DNA of 64,000 nt, from NCBI GenBank assembly GCA_038277395.1, contig CM076191.1, forward strand, positions 174,328,552 to 174,392,551, in the 5' to 3' direction. This document shows, in pieces, positions 1 to 11,073 of this stretch; within the stretch, counting starts at the first letter, position 1, and each line of letters begins with the position of its first letter. The DNA comes from Dryocosmus kuriphilus. Taxonomy: Eukaryota; Arthropoda; Insecta; Hymenoptera; Cynipidae. The translations under genes and the position numbers were made by a program. The notes beneath the pieces were generated by a model. That model saw only the letters and a program-made list of their open reading frames with translations. It made no database searches and was not told where the DNA came from.

Positions 1-240
1 CCTTGAAAATAAAATTGCGCCAACTTTTACTACCATATTTGTAATCAAGGCATGAAAAGGCATCTACACGTATAGAACGGAAGTCCAAAAAATTACTGTT
101 GAAATAGGACTAATTTACCAAAAAAGTTCAAAACACTTCTTGCTTCAAGAGGACTTCCTTGGGACAAAATACCGGAAGAGTCCCACTTGATTTTTTTAGC
201 AATGTTTGCAAGTCCTATTTAATTTTTGGGACAAACTTAG
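1..240. other. Unassigned AT-rich sequence
   Basis: No gene is visible. The stretch contains scattered GGGACAAA and AAGTCC-like words that recur at about 2,280-2,760, so the two stretches may be one older repeat split by the repeat R tandem pair between them. This relationship is inferred from word similarity only. Confidence 0.3.
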
Positions 241-1320
241 AAGAAATATTCAATTTAGTTTTTACTTTCTCATCTCAATGAGAAGGTATTAGTTTTATGT
301 GAAACTTGACTTACGCGGATTTCATAAAATCTCCATGTTTTGAGACCCCCGAGTGAGAAAAAATGGTTTTTACGACGGTGTCTGTCTGTTGTTGTTGTCG
401 TCGTTGTCTTCGTCTATTAGCGCGATAACTTTTGAAAGAGTCATCAGATTGGATTGCGCTTCGGTACATTTCTTTAAGGCATAAAAAGAAAGGACGGGTT
501 CGTTAACCAGCGGTTTTTGACTAGTGGTTATGATCTTATCCATCAAAAACTATTTTCACAAAATCAAAAACTTCAATTTGCGGCTAAAATATGCGAAATA
601 CAAAAAAAAAAACAGTAGGAAGAAAAATTTTTCATCTCAAAAAAATGTACAAATTTTGTTCTAACTACTTTTTGATAAAATAAACTGTTTTCGTTTTAAT
701 CGAGAAAACGTCATTAAAAATCAAAAACTGTGGTTTCCTGCCAAAATGTTCAAGCTACAAAAAAAAATGATAATGAACAAAGTTGTTCAACTCGAAATGA
801 TCTAAAAATTTTGTGCTAACCATTTTTCGATAAAATGCATGGTTTTTGTTTTAATCGAGAAAATGTTATTAAAAATCAAGGATTCAAATTTCCCGCCAAA
901 ATATGCAAGATATGAAAAAAGTTATAATAAGGAAAGTTGTTTACCCTAAAAGAATCTACAAATTTTCTCCCTATCATTTTTTTGAACAAACGCGTAGTTT
1001 TTGAGTTATTCGTGAAATATGTTATTAAATACAAAAAAATCCACTTTTCAGCAAGCCTATGCGAGATACGAGTAAATATTAACAAGCAGAATTGTTCACC
1101 TTAAAAAGATCTACAAATTTTCTTTAAACTATTTTTTGATCCCACGCATATTTTATTCATGAAATGTATAATAGTTGTTTTAATCAAAAAATAACTATCA
1201 TAAAGTTAATAAAAAGTTATTAAAAGTTATTGAAAAATCTGCTCGCTACTCAGGCGCATTCTCATCATGTTTCTCACGCTTAAGAGTCGATTAAAGTATA
1301 TAAAAAATGTGAATTTCTTA
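241..1320 (+). repeat. Dispersed repeat R, copy 1
   Basis: The copy opens with a conserved head (ATCTCAATGAGAAGG, then CGCGGATTTCAT, then GACGGTGTCTGTC followed by a GTT/GTC-rich tract) and continues as about four degenerate subrepeats of roughly 155 bp. Each subrepeat carries the sequence signature TCTACAAATTTT, then TTTTTGATAAAAT, then TTTTAATCGAGAAAA, then ATTAAAAATCAAAAA; the signatures fall near 647, 801, 954 and 1111. The same order is found at 1,321-2,253, 56,600-57,390 and 57,391-60,215 and, reversed, at 33,380-34,515. Short open frames on the minus strand recur between copies only because the DNA is repeated. No transposase, integrase or clear terminal repeat is visible, so the class is unknown. 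Confidence 0.75.
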
Positions 1321-2253
1321 ATTACATTCTTATCTCAATGAGAAGGATAATAGTTTTATGCGAAAAATGACTTTCGCGGATTTCATCAAATCTCCACGTT
1401 TGGAGCCCCCCTGAGTGAGAAAAAACGGTTTCTACGACGGTGTCTGTCGGTTGTTGTTGTCGTCGTCGTTACTGTTACTGCGATAACTTTTGAACAGTTT
1501 TCACAAAATCAAAAAATCAATTTTCCGGCTAAAATATGCGAGATACAAAAAAACAGTAGGGAGGAAAATTGTTCACCTTAAAAAAATGTATAAATTTTGT
1601 TTGCATCACTTTTGATAAAATAAACGGTTTTCGTTTTAATCGAGAAAACATCATTAAAAATCAGAAACTGTGGTTTCTTGCCAAAATATTCAAGCTACCA
1701 TAAAAATGATAATAAACAAAGTTATTGACCTTGAAAAGATCTACAAATTTTGTATTAACCATTTTTCGATAAAATGTATGGTTTTTATTTTAATCGAGAA
1801 AACGTTATTAAAAATCAAAAATTCAAATTTCCTGACAAACTCTACAAGATACGAAAAAAATGATAATAAATAAAGTTGTTCACCTCAAAAGGATCTACAA
1901 ATTTTCTCTCCATCATTTTTTTGAAAAGACGCGCAGTTTTTGAGTTATTCGTGAAATATGTTATGCAATATAAAGAAAACCACTTTTCAGCAAAACTATG
2001 CAAGATATGAGAAAATATTAATAAGCAGAATTGTTCACCTTGGAAAGAGCTACAAAATTTATTTATAAGACTCATCGTTTTAATTTTAAGAATCGAAATC
2101 CTGCATTGTGAAAATTTGGAAAATCACAAAAAAAACTTTACCAATCTACAATGTGTTTTAAAAAAATGTAATTATTGAGCGCGAAGCGCGAGTGCCGCAA
2201 ATAATGTATCGAGCGCGAAGCGCGAGTGCCAACAGACGCGCGCCCTAGTCGTG
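1321..2253 (+). repeat. Dispersed repeat R, copy 2 (tandem with copy 1)
   Basis: This is a second copy of repeat R directly following copy 1 in the same orientation, again beginning with ATCTCAATGAGAAGG and the GACGGTGTCTGTC block. Subrepeat signatures lie near 1588, 1741, 1893 and 2050, so the internal period is about 153-157 bp. It ends in two copies of a GC-rich word, GAGCGCGAAGCGCGAGTGCC, near 2,177-2,240, then ACGCGCGCCCTAG. The same GC-rich ending closes the copy near 60,200, which suggests it is part of the element end. Confidence 0.72.
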
Positions 2254-3507
2254 CTCATTTTTAATTGTCAGGAGTGTTCATGGGATTTATGACCTAAAAT
2301 AGTCCTCCTAATTCATTTTCGGGGCAAAAGTACTTGAAAAGTTACATTTTATTTTTCTGCACTTTCTTATAGTGTGCTGATGGAATTTATGTTTTGGGAC
2401 AAAAGTCACAGAAAAGTTCTACTTGTCTTCCAAAATTAAGTAGAACTTGGATAAAACTTTTTTAAATGAAATGGGGGTCTTCCGATATTTGTCCTAAAAA
2501 AGTCTTCCTGAGACAGGACATTGCTTTACAATTTTTTGGTACTTTAGCCCTCTTTAAACAGTACTTTTTTGGGACATAAATCCCATGTACATTTGTAAAA
2601 AATTTTGAAAAAAAGGAAGTGGAACCTTTTTTGTACTTTTGATCCAATAAGGTCTTTTAAAAAATTTAAGAAATGTTAGTACTTAAGTACTGACTTGTCT
2701 CATACACAATACTTTAGTGGGACTTTATCCGGCATCCCAATGGGACCTTTTTTACTCGGGTAAAACATAAAATCCACATAACTTATGATAATTAAACAAT
2801 TTGAATCTAAATAAAATTTTTTCTGAAACACGCTTAGGTTATCCTCCAAAATTCTAACTAACTAACATTGGTCCCATCTTCGTCGATTTTATAAATCATT
2901 TTAAAAATTGCTCAATTTTGAAGTGGACTGTATGCAGTAAACATCCTTAAGAAATGATTATTCATGTTTGTAATGTTATTCATTTATTTAATTTATCAAT
3001 AGTGAAAATTAATAAACTTATTAACTTTAAAATTAAATAACCTATTTAGGAATATCGTTCAATCATTTTTCAAAGCTACCTAAATTAAAAATAGTAAATT
3101 CTTAGCAAAGCTTGCACCATAAAGAAATTACTTGTACTTTTATCAGTTACTTTCACAAAGGAAACAGCGTCGTTATTTAATTTTATGTATAAAAGTATCA
3201 TTTTTACAGATGCATATATTTACAAGGATTGAAAAAAACATTGTATACGCATTGCGATTTTTTAATAAATTTAAGTAATTACAATTCAATCATTCACAAA
3301 TGCGTAATAAATAGGTTATTTAAGTATGATGTAATTGTTTTAAAAAATAGATTACTTAAGACTTTAATAGCTCCTTACATAAAAACATGATGCCCTAAAA
3401 ATTTCTATAGAAACCTATGAAAAACATACAGTTTTCGGAGAATTTTTTAAAAGATTTGAGTAGCAACTCTTTTCTTAAATTATATTATTCATAAAATAAT
3501 AATACAT
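2254..3507. other. Unassigned AT-rich sequence
   Basis: No coding frame or RNA gene is supported. Up to about 2,760 there are repeated short words such as GGGACAAAAGTC and AAGTACTT, hinting at an old degenerate repeat; the remainder to 3,507 is plain AT-rich DNA. Confidence 0.3.
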
Positions 3508-3628
3508 TGTGTACCAGGGAGCGTAAGTCGGTCATTATACGCCGCGTGTGAGTTTGCAATACAAGTCGTAGACGAGTATTGCAAATAGACAAAGCTATTG
3601 ACCGACTTTAGTTCCATGGTGCACATTA
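3508..3628. repeat. Imperfect hairpin, ~52-nt arms
   Basis: The left arm (GTACCAGGGAGCGTAAGTCG, then GTCA, ending in GTTTGCAATAC) is answered on the right by GTATTGCAAAT and TGACCGACTTTAGTTCCATG in reverse complement, around a loop of roughly 14 nt near 3,562-3,575. It is less AT-rich than its surroundings. It could be a small MITE or a decayed foldback end. No flanking duplication was identified. Confidence 0.5.
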
Positions 3629-3794
3629 TACTTTATACATCAAAAGCATGATTTGCAAGTTTCGCGCCCCCGATTATCATGTATCGCAGGAGAGAACTGA
3701 CATGACGTGGCGTGTCCAATCGTTACAATTCACTTTTAAGGGCGCCGGTTAACAAGATTTTTGCCGAGCCCGTTGATACTTCCTAGTCCGCTTC

Positions 3795-4276
3795 AGTTTT
3801 AAAAAATTTCAAAAAATTTCAAAGATTTTCCAAAAATTTCTCAAATTTACAAAATTTTCAAAACTTTCAATAATTTTCAAAAACTTCAAAAAATTTCTCC
3901 CAAAATTTTCAAAAATTTCCTAAATTACCAAAATTCCAAAAAAAAATCTCAAGTTTTCAAAAATTTACAAAATTTTCTATAATTTTCGAAATTTTCAAAA
4001 ATTTCAATAATTTCGAAAAATTTCCATGATTTGGCAAAATTTCGTAAATTTTCAAGTTTCAAAAAATTTCAAAAATTTACGAAAATTCTCAAAAATTTAC
4101 ATTATTTTCAAAAATTTCACAAATTTCCAAAATTTTCAAAATTTTCAAAAATTTCAAAAATGTCAGAAATTTACAAAAATTTTCAAAAATTTCCATAATT
4201 TTCAAAAATTTCCATTTCTCAAATTCCCAAAAGTTTAAAAAATTTCCAAAATTATCAAAATTCCCAAAAAAAATTC
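3795..4276. repeat. Degenerate TTTCAAAAA-type repeat, left block
   Basis: The block consists almost entirely of variants of TTTCAAAAATTTCC and AAAATTTTCAAAA on the + strand. A block of the same composition and orientation resumes at 5,599, which makes the 4,277-5,598 foldback look like an insertion into a single simple-repeat tract. Confidence 0.75.
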
Positions 4277-5598
4277 AAAGGACCTCGCACAAAATGTATG
4301 CATTTTTGGTTCCCGGTGGATTTGGCTAAATTTCTTATATGTTTTAGTTCAGATCATTTCGATAAAAAAAACTCAATAGCCAAAAAGCCCGGCAATGAAT
4401 ATTTTTTGAGATATCGAAGGCGGAAAGTTTCCCAAACAGGCATTTTTTTGCGAATACTGTACAATAATATTTTGGCGCGCTTACGTGTGCGTATCCTGTT
4501 GTTTTTCTAGGTTAAAATGACTTGAATTGAACTCTTTTAACTCAAGTCAACCTAAGCCGCTGTGTCAAGAACCTAAGATTAGTTTATATTAGGTTGTGTA
4601 AGGTTAGGTATGGTATGGTTAGGTTAGTTTAGGTAAGGTTCGGTTCGGTTAGTTTAGGTAAGTTTGGGTTGGGTAAGGTTTGTTTAGGTAAGATTAGGTA
4701 AGGACAGGTTAGGTTATTTTAGGTAATTTTAGGTAAGTAAGGCTAGGATCGGTTAGGTTAGGTTAGGGGTTTGAAGGGGGGTTGGTGAGAAGCGAGCAGC
4801 AGGAAAGTCCTCCTAGTGTGTATGTATATTCATATATATATATATACTAGGGGCCCCTGTCCCCTGCTCGCTTCGCTCGTCAACCTCCCTTCAAATCCCT
4901 AACCTGACGTTACTTAATATAACTTTACCTAACCTAACATTACCTAACCTAACCTTACCTAAAATAACCGAACCTAACTTACCTAAACTAGCCTTACCTT
5001 ACCTAAACTAACCTAACCGAACCTAATCTATCCTAAACTAACCAAACCAAACTTTACCTAAAGTAACCTAAAAGAACCTAACCTGTCCTTATCTAATCTT
5101 ACCTAAACAAACCTTACCCAACCCAACCTTACCTAAACTAACCGAACCTTACCTTACCTAAACTAACCTAACCATACCATACCTAACCTTACTTAACCTA
5201 ATATAACCTAACCTTAGGTTCTTGACACAGCGGCTGCGGCGAGATCTGTTTATAATATAAATAAAGATATATATATATATATATATATATATAGGTTAGG
5301 TTAAGTGGTTTAAGTTGACTTGAGTTAAAAATAGTTCAATTCAAGTCATTTTAACCTAGAAAAACACCTAGATACGCCCACGTAAGCGCGCCAAAATGCG
5401 TGTCTAATTACTGTACAGTATTCGCAAAAATGCCTCTTTGGGAAACTTTCCGCCTTCGATATCTCAAAAACTATTCATTGCCGGGCTTTTTGGCTATTGA
5501 GTTTTTTTTTAATCGAAACGATCTGAACTAAAACATATAAAAAATTTAGCCAAATCCACCGGGAACCAAAAATACATACATTTTGTGCGGGGTCCTTT
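4277..5598. mobile_element. Foldback element with TTAGG-like arms
   Basis: A 1,322-bp inverted-repeat element. The left arm starts AAAGGACCTCGCACAAAATG and its reverse complement closes the right side with nearly the same sequence (two or three mismatches over the first 45 bp). Both arms carry a conserved outer block of about 250 bp followed by degenerate TTAGG/TTAGGTAAGG words. On the left these lie near 4,570-4,770; on the right they are CCTAA words near 4,900-5,215. The centre, near 4,800-4,880, holds an AT dinucleotide run and GGGGCCCC. The right arm has an extra (TA)n block near 5,265-5,293. No transposase is present. The TTAGG-like words are too irregular to be a telomeric array. Confidence 0.75.
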
Positions 5599-5925
5599 CC
5601 AAAATTTTCAAAACTTTACAAAAATTTCTATAATTTTCAAAATTTTCAAATTTTCAATAATTTCGAAAGATTTCCATAATTTGGAAAAATTTCGTCAATA
5701 TTCAAGTTTCCAAAATTTCAAAAAATTTGCAAAATTTTCCATAATTTTCAAAAATTTCAAAAATTATTAAAATTCCCAAAAAAAATTCAAAAGTTTCAAA
5801 AATTTACAAAAAATTATGAAAACTTCAAAAATGATTAAAATTCCCCAAAAAGTTTCAAATTTCCAAAATTTCCAAAAATTTTCAAAATGTCCAAATCTAA
5901 AAAATCCCCCCCCCCCCCCCCCCAA
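5599..5925. repeat. Degenerate TTTCAAAAA-type repeat, right block, ending in poly-C
   Basis: This continues the simple-repeat composition seen left of the foldback element, on the same strand. It ends in an uninterrupted run of about 17 C residues near 5,908-5,924, which is conspicuous in such AT-rich DNA. Confidence 0.7.
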
Positions 5926-6044
5926 TTTATATACCTCTCCCTTTGTCTATAGGTTTATCATGTACAATACGTATTGCTTCAATGCTCCAATGGTACGGAG
6001 GACAATAATGCCTACGAGAAGAAATCACTGCGCATGCGCGAGTT

Positions 6045-6072
6045 CTCATTATTGTACTAGTACAATAATGAG
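6045..6072. repeat. 28-bp perfect palindrome
   Basis: CTCATTATTGTACT is followed immediately by its exact reverse complement. A separate 10-bp palindrome GCGCATGCGC lies just upstream near 6,030-6,040. The two could be the core of a decayed small inverted repeat; function is unknown. Confidence 0.7.
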
Positions 6073-8334
6073 GCAATTATTATGCTGCTCCCACCACTGG
6101 CCGATAACGGGCTACTTAAGTGGTTGAAAATAGACATATTTAACGATAGGTAAAAACCTATAATCAGAAAATTAATTTTTTTCCTCGCAAGATGAATGTC
6201 AATGGATACGATGATAAATTTGAATGTACATTGAACATGGAGAGATAAGGTTATTGGGAAAAATTTTGACACAGGAGTGACACTGAAACGGAAAATCCAT
6301 TCATTATCTTTATGTATCTTTATCTTCGGTCTAATTCATTCTACTCTATCGGTTATTACCGTTACCTTGGTGCTCCATAACGCAGAATGCAGAGCATAAA
6401 TTACAGAGTTGATATGAATGGGTTTCGGTCAGCTTAGTGTAAGCAGCTACCTGCTACATATTCAACGCCCCGAATGAGTGCAATGAAGGATGCAGAATGG
6501 TGCAAGAGTTGGAGGCATGAGGGGGGTTACATTAAGGCTTATAGATCACGGAATTATTCCTTTTTCGAATCCACTGACTCACCACGTCGAATAAATCGTT
6601 TCCAACCAGTTGTCTGGATAGAAACGCCCGTATCTGCTGCCCTACTCATACGAATTTCTCTCTGCCAATTTCCATATAAAAAGGTGCAATCAGTCTCTAA
6701 TTTGTGCTTGACAAAATTTTACTTTACTTTCCTCGCTAGATTTAGTCTATGACAATTACCAATTATAAACAAGATTTTTACACAATTTTAGGAACCCAGT
6801 TCTAGGCCAATCTAAACTAATTAAAAGTTTATCTGAAAAAGGGAAGGTTGCTTCACTGAATACATATTTTTAAATGAGAAAACTTTATTGTTGCTATAAC
6901 TGGAAGAGCTTCTGGTGAATATTATTTCGTTTTTTACATGGAAGGGTTGCTTCGCGAACGGCAATATTGCGACGAGAAGGAAGAAAATTCCTTTTATATC
7001 GTTTCTTAAAGTCGTACGAAACATGTGGAACGCTTCCAGGGTAGCTTTAAATTTCCAAGATCCTCCTAAGGCTAGGAACGATACCTCCTCAGTTCGGCTG
7101 AAGGCTGTGGCAAAAACAATTAAGAAAAACGCTGCTGTGCTCTAGCTTCCTGGGGCGTATGAGAATTTTATTTATGAGCTTTTATATAAAATTTCTGGTA
7201 TGCTGGTGGAAAGTGTTGGCGTTTATTGCCTCTGCCATCCTACCCTCTTCGAATTACACATCTAACATTCCCGAACCTCTTGACTATCTTTTCTCCGGCT
7301 CTGGAAATGCATTAGGGGCCCTATATTGAAGGAATTTAACGACTATTGTGATTTATGATCACACTCTTTTGTTTCTCTGTTCTTCTCTCGCGAGAGAAAA
7401 ATTCCATTTTAGGTTGAAACCTATGATAATTCGAAATGAGAATTGAATCTATTATTTTTTAATTTAGAATCCAGGGATTCAATGAAAGTTAAAATCACAT
7501 TGGAAATAATCAGAGGAGGTCTTTGGTTATCGTGAAAGTGCCCACGAATCAGATTCTAACGAATGGAAATTTATCCAATAAAATTTAATTAGCGCCAATC
7601 AGATAGCTGGATAGCCCTGTAAAGTTACAGAGAGTGAACTAGATCAGGATCAAGAAAAAAAAATTGGATAAGAAAAGTTTAAAGAGATATCCGGTGAATT
7701 CGAAAAGAAATCCGAGCTAAACGAATCCTGTGGAAGTAAATCTCTGATTGAGGATCAAAGTTCTGGTTTCTATTTTTATAAATAATGAAATTCGGATTTC
7801 TGTTTAATTCGGTGTGGGTGAAGTTAGATGAATTAGGAAGTATTTGCATATGGTCGAGGATGAATCCGTAGTATAGCTGAATAACTTTTGGAGCATTGTT
7901 AATTCAGTTGTGTGAGTATAGACGAAAATCTGTTCCGTTCCTCGTAACTTCTCAACCCCATTAGATACGGTTAATCCATTCGAACCCTAATTGAATGGAG
8001 GGGTCAGGAATTCCGTGCTACTCCGGTAAATTGGATGGTCGAACGTGCAATAGTTCGTCTGCAACTATAGTGGATGCGACTAGAATTTTGAATAATATCT
8101 ACACTACTCATGTATCAACATAATTCATCATTATCGTTATTACTGCACAATGTACTGCTTCATTACAGACCATTAAAGGTTCAATTATTCCCAAAATTGT
8201 TACAGCCCAAAATCTCCCAAAAGTGGATTAGCGTAACGTACATAAACTAGAGTAATGATTATATAGGATAGAGTGACGACTTCGTTTGGAATTTTAAAAT
8301 ATTTATTTCAGCAGGAAAACATCAATCTTACTAA
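6073..8334. other. Unassigned, possibly single-copy sequence
   Basis: No recognisable protein, RNA gene or repeat was found. Base composition is less extreme than in the repeat blocks, so this may be ordinary single-copy non-coding DNA. Open frames here are short and show no domain similarity that I can recognise. Confidence 0.3.
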
Positions 8335-8366
8335 CGCTTCGATACCAGTGCTGGTACCCTCATCAG
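8335..8366 (-). ncRNA. Hammerhead-like core, probable PLE end remnant
   Basis: Read on the minus strand, CTGATGA is followed by one extra G, a GGTACC/GGTATC stem around a 6-nt loop, then GAAGC. This is the layout of the hammerhead-like motif found at the ends of the PLE copies in this window, but the closing GAAAC is changed to GAAGC. Hammerhead ribozymes are known from Penelope-like element ends. No PLE protein remnant was recognised beside it, so it may be a solitary end. Confidence 0.4.
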
Positions 8367-8499
8367 GGATTACAAATATTGCATGCTATAATAAGACAAA
8401 AACAAAAAAAAATAATTATTTTCGAACAAATCTAAGGAAAAAGAATTTGACTTGGTTTTGCCTTTTATGACGCTCCGTCATTTGCATGGCATCCTAAAA
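8367..8499. other. Unassigned spacer
   Basis: This is AT-rich DNA between the hammerhead-like motif and the tandem array. Nothing recognisable is seen. Confidence 0.3.
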
Positions 8500-9165
8500 A
8501 TTTGGGGATTTTCCAAATTATTATTTGTAAGCATTCTAAATGATTCTTTAATTATTTAAAGCAAATTTTTGTAGTTACTTTAGAGGTTTTATTTCTAAAT
8601 TTATACAACGGAGAGTTTTTTCAAATTTTTTAGTTATTTTGTTTTTTGTCAAATGTTTTTTTTTAGGTTTTTAAAGATTTCTCTTCAAGACTATGTTTTA
8701 GTTATTTTAGCGTTTAAAAAATGCATACAACCGGGAGCATTTTCAAATTTTTTTATTTTTTATTTATTTCGATAGTTTAAAAAAAATTTTTTTTTAAAAC
8801 ATTCTTTAAAAGTTCTTAAATATCTTTCTTTAGTTTTTTCAGAGGTTTTTTTTAAAGAATGCGTACAATCGCCATTTTTTTAATTTTTTAAATTTTTTAG
8901 TTATTTCAAATGTTTTTTTTTTAGTTTCTTTCAAGGTTTTTTCTTTTTTTTTACTTATCTTAGAGGTTTTGTTTAAAGGAAGCATACAACCAGGAGGTTT
9001 TACAAATTAAAAATTTTTTATTCATCTCAAATTAAAAAAAAAATTTTTATAGATTTTCTTAAAGAATGCGTATAAAGGCGAGTTCATCAAATTAAATTTT
9101 TAAAAATTATTTCAAAGATTTATTTTAGTTGTTAAAAGGTTCTTTTAAGAACTCTTAATTTAATA
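8500..9165. repeat. Degenerate ~125-bp tandem repeat
   Basis: T-rich units each carry a version of GCATACAACCGGGAG followed by TTTTCAAATTTTTTA and TTATTT. The marker occurs near 8,607, 8,723, 8,861, 8,989 and 9,068, giving irregular spacing of about 80-138 bp. Heavy divergence suggests an old array. Confidence 0.6.
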
Positions 9166-10011
9166 AATTCTTAAAAGCTTTTCTAAATTAAATACGTAAA
9201 TATTGAATACATTTTCCTTCTCAAATAAAAAAGCGCAGCCACTTTTCTTGGCCTTGGACGTGAAATATGGCTTTCGATTTATTGCAATATAATGATGAAC
9301 ATGTCGAGCGCAAAAGCAATTAGCGCGGTCAGTATCTTGATTTTTCTTCGAAAAAAGAATTTTCCAATTTTCTGTATTCCGGATATAATAATATGTATTA
9401 TTTTTTGAAAGTAGAAACAGTTGTTGTCTTCTTGGATTATCTATATTTGCTAAATAGTACACTAATGGTAGGAATTGCTTCATAATTATTGACAAGTTTA
9501 ATTTATCGCCCCACCTATAAAAAATAACTAGAAAATCTCTTAAGGAAGTCAGGTTCAGTCAATTTTCTGAAATTCCTTTCTATAGCTCCTTAGGCAGTAG
9601 ATTTTGAAGGAAGAAGTAAGGTTTTATGACGTCTATTAACCATATTTCACCTGAATACTTGTCGGCAGAGTGGTCTTTCGTTTGTAAACATGCCACGCTT
9701 AGGAAATTAAAAAATTGTTAATGCCTATAAAAGTTGAAAATTTGAGATGTAATAAATATTGTAATTTATATAGAGATCAATTACAAACCTTCAAAGTTTC
9801 AACCTTTTTAGACAAATTATGTATCATTGAAATCGGAAAGATTCGTAGATTCCAAATATATTATTTTTGTATCGCTAATGTCAAAATTAGGATTTTTCCA
9901 ATTTCTTTATTTTGACCTGTCTTGAAGAAAAAACTTCTGTCGGGGTAGCCTCAGCCAAACCTCGACCTAAACTGAGGACCATGGATAGGCCGAAACAAAG
10001 CATAGAAAAAA
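9166..10011. other. Unassigned sequence
   Basis: A minus-strand open frame of 111 codons (9,160-9,495) is the longest here but shows no domain, repeat or compositional sign of being a gene. Nothing else is recognised. Confidence 0.3.
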
Positions 10012-11073
10012 TTAACCAGATCAGTGTAGGGATTTTTTTGCACCACTTAAATGTGGGGGGGGGGGGGGGGGGGGCTCAAATCAATCTCATGCTTAAAAAG
10101 TCTCGAAAACATGTGAAAAATGTGAAAATGTGAAAAAATTCATATGACATGTTTAAAGCTTCACCTTCACGGTAAAATTTTGATATATAAGGTTTGTCGC
10201 ATTAATTTCTTGTATAAATAACAATAAACAAATGAACTCATGAAAAAAAGTATTTTTCTTCGAAAATTCATAACTCGTAGACAAATACATGAAATGGAAC
10301 GTTTAGAAATTCAAATTAAAGCTTAAAGAGTTACGTTCAGTCCGCCGCGTGACGGTCGTGGCGGTCGGTCACTCGTCGGCGCTCGCTCATTCACTGATCA
10401 AGGAAAAGTGTATCTGGCGTGCCTATAGAAGTATTCACTTCAACAATATTGCAAAATAATATCATAAAAAGAAAACCCTTATTTTTTACATATGGATTCT
10501 TTGAGATGTGAATGTAGGAGGTTTTGATAGAAAATATACGCATTTTTCAATATACAATTATTTATTGTGATAAAAAAAATGTAAACCACAGAATTATTTT
10601 CAAATGAATTACAAAATGCTTATTTTTGGAAACAAGCCAAGCAGAGGCTCGAACTACATCATCCCCAGAGTGCCCCCCTATTTTCTAATCTAAATCACAT
10701 GCACACAGGGACATGGTTTTCATTTATTTCACATAAAGTTATATTGTAGGTACTCTTACTAGAACAAAAAACATTGAAAATAAAAAATATAACTTGAACT
10801 GTTGTCTGACACAATGCAACCGTTATGTGTAGGGGGGTGTCGAATCGACCTGAAGCGAAATTCGACCGCTCACTACGGTGGTGGACTGAGAGAGACTATG
10901 GAAACTCACAAATTTGCGTTAAGGTTCTACCCTAGAGTAAAATTTTTTAGATGGGGGTAAGGCCTCACCCCTTTGCTTGGTTTCAAAATAGAGAAAGTTT
11001 GAAATTTCGTCCTGGGTAGAATCGACCCCCCCCCCCCCCCCCCCCCCCCCGGCGCTACACTGATCGTGTTAAG
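10012..11073. mobile_element. Small TIR element with internal poly-G and poly-C tracts
   Basis: The left end TTAACCAGATCAGTGTAG (10,012-10,029) is matched in reverse complement on the right (near 11,053-11,073) at about 16 of 18 positions. A run of about 22 G follows the left end (near 10,055-10,074). A run of about 24 C precedes the right end (near 11,027-11,050), so the tracts are also inverted relative to one another. There is no transposase, so this would be a non-autonomous element. The short TIR and unidentified target duplication keep confidence moderate. Confidence 0.5.

Noticed and set aside
2177..2253. Helitron 3' end (hairpin plus CTAG) at the end of repeat R
   Set aside because: The GCGCGAAGCGCG word and following CTAG are suggestive, but the other copy ends CCCTGGG, the stems are only about 4 bp, and no TC 5' end or Rep/helicase gene is seen.
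4560..5215. Telomeric or interstitial telomere array (TTAGG)n
   Set aside because: The words are irregular (TTAGGTAAGG, TTAGTTTAGG and so on) and inverted about a centre; they belong to the arms of a foldback element, not to a uniform array.
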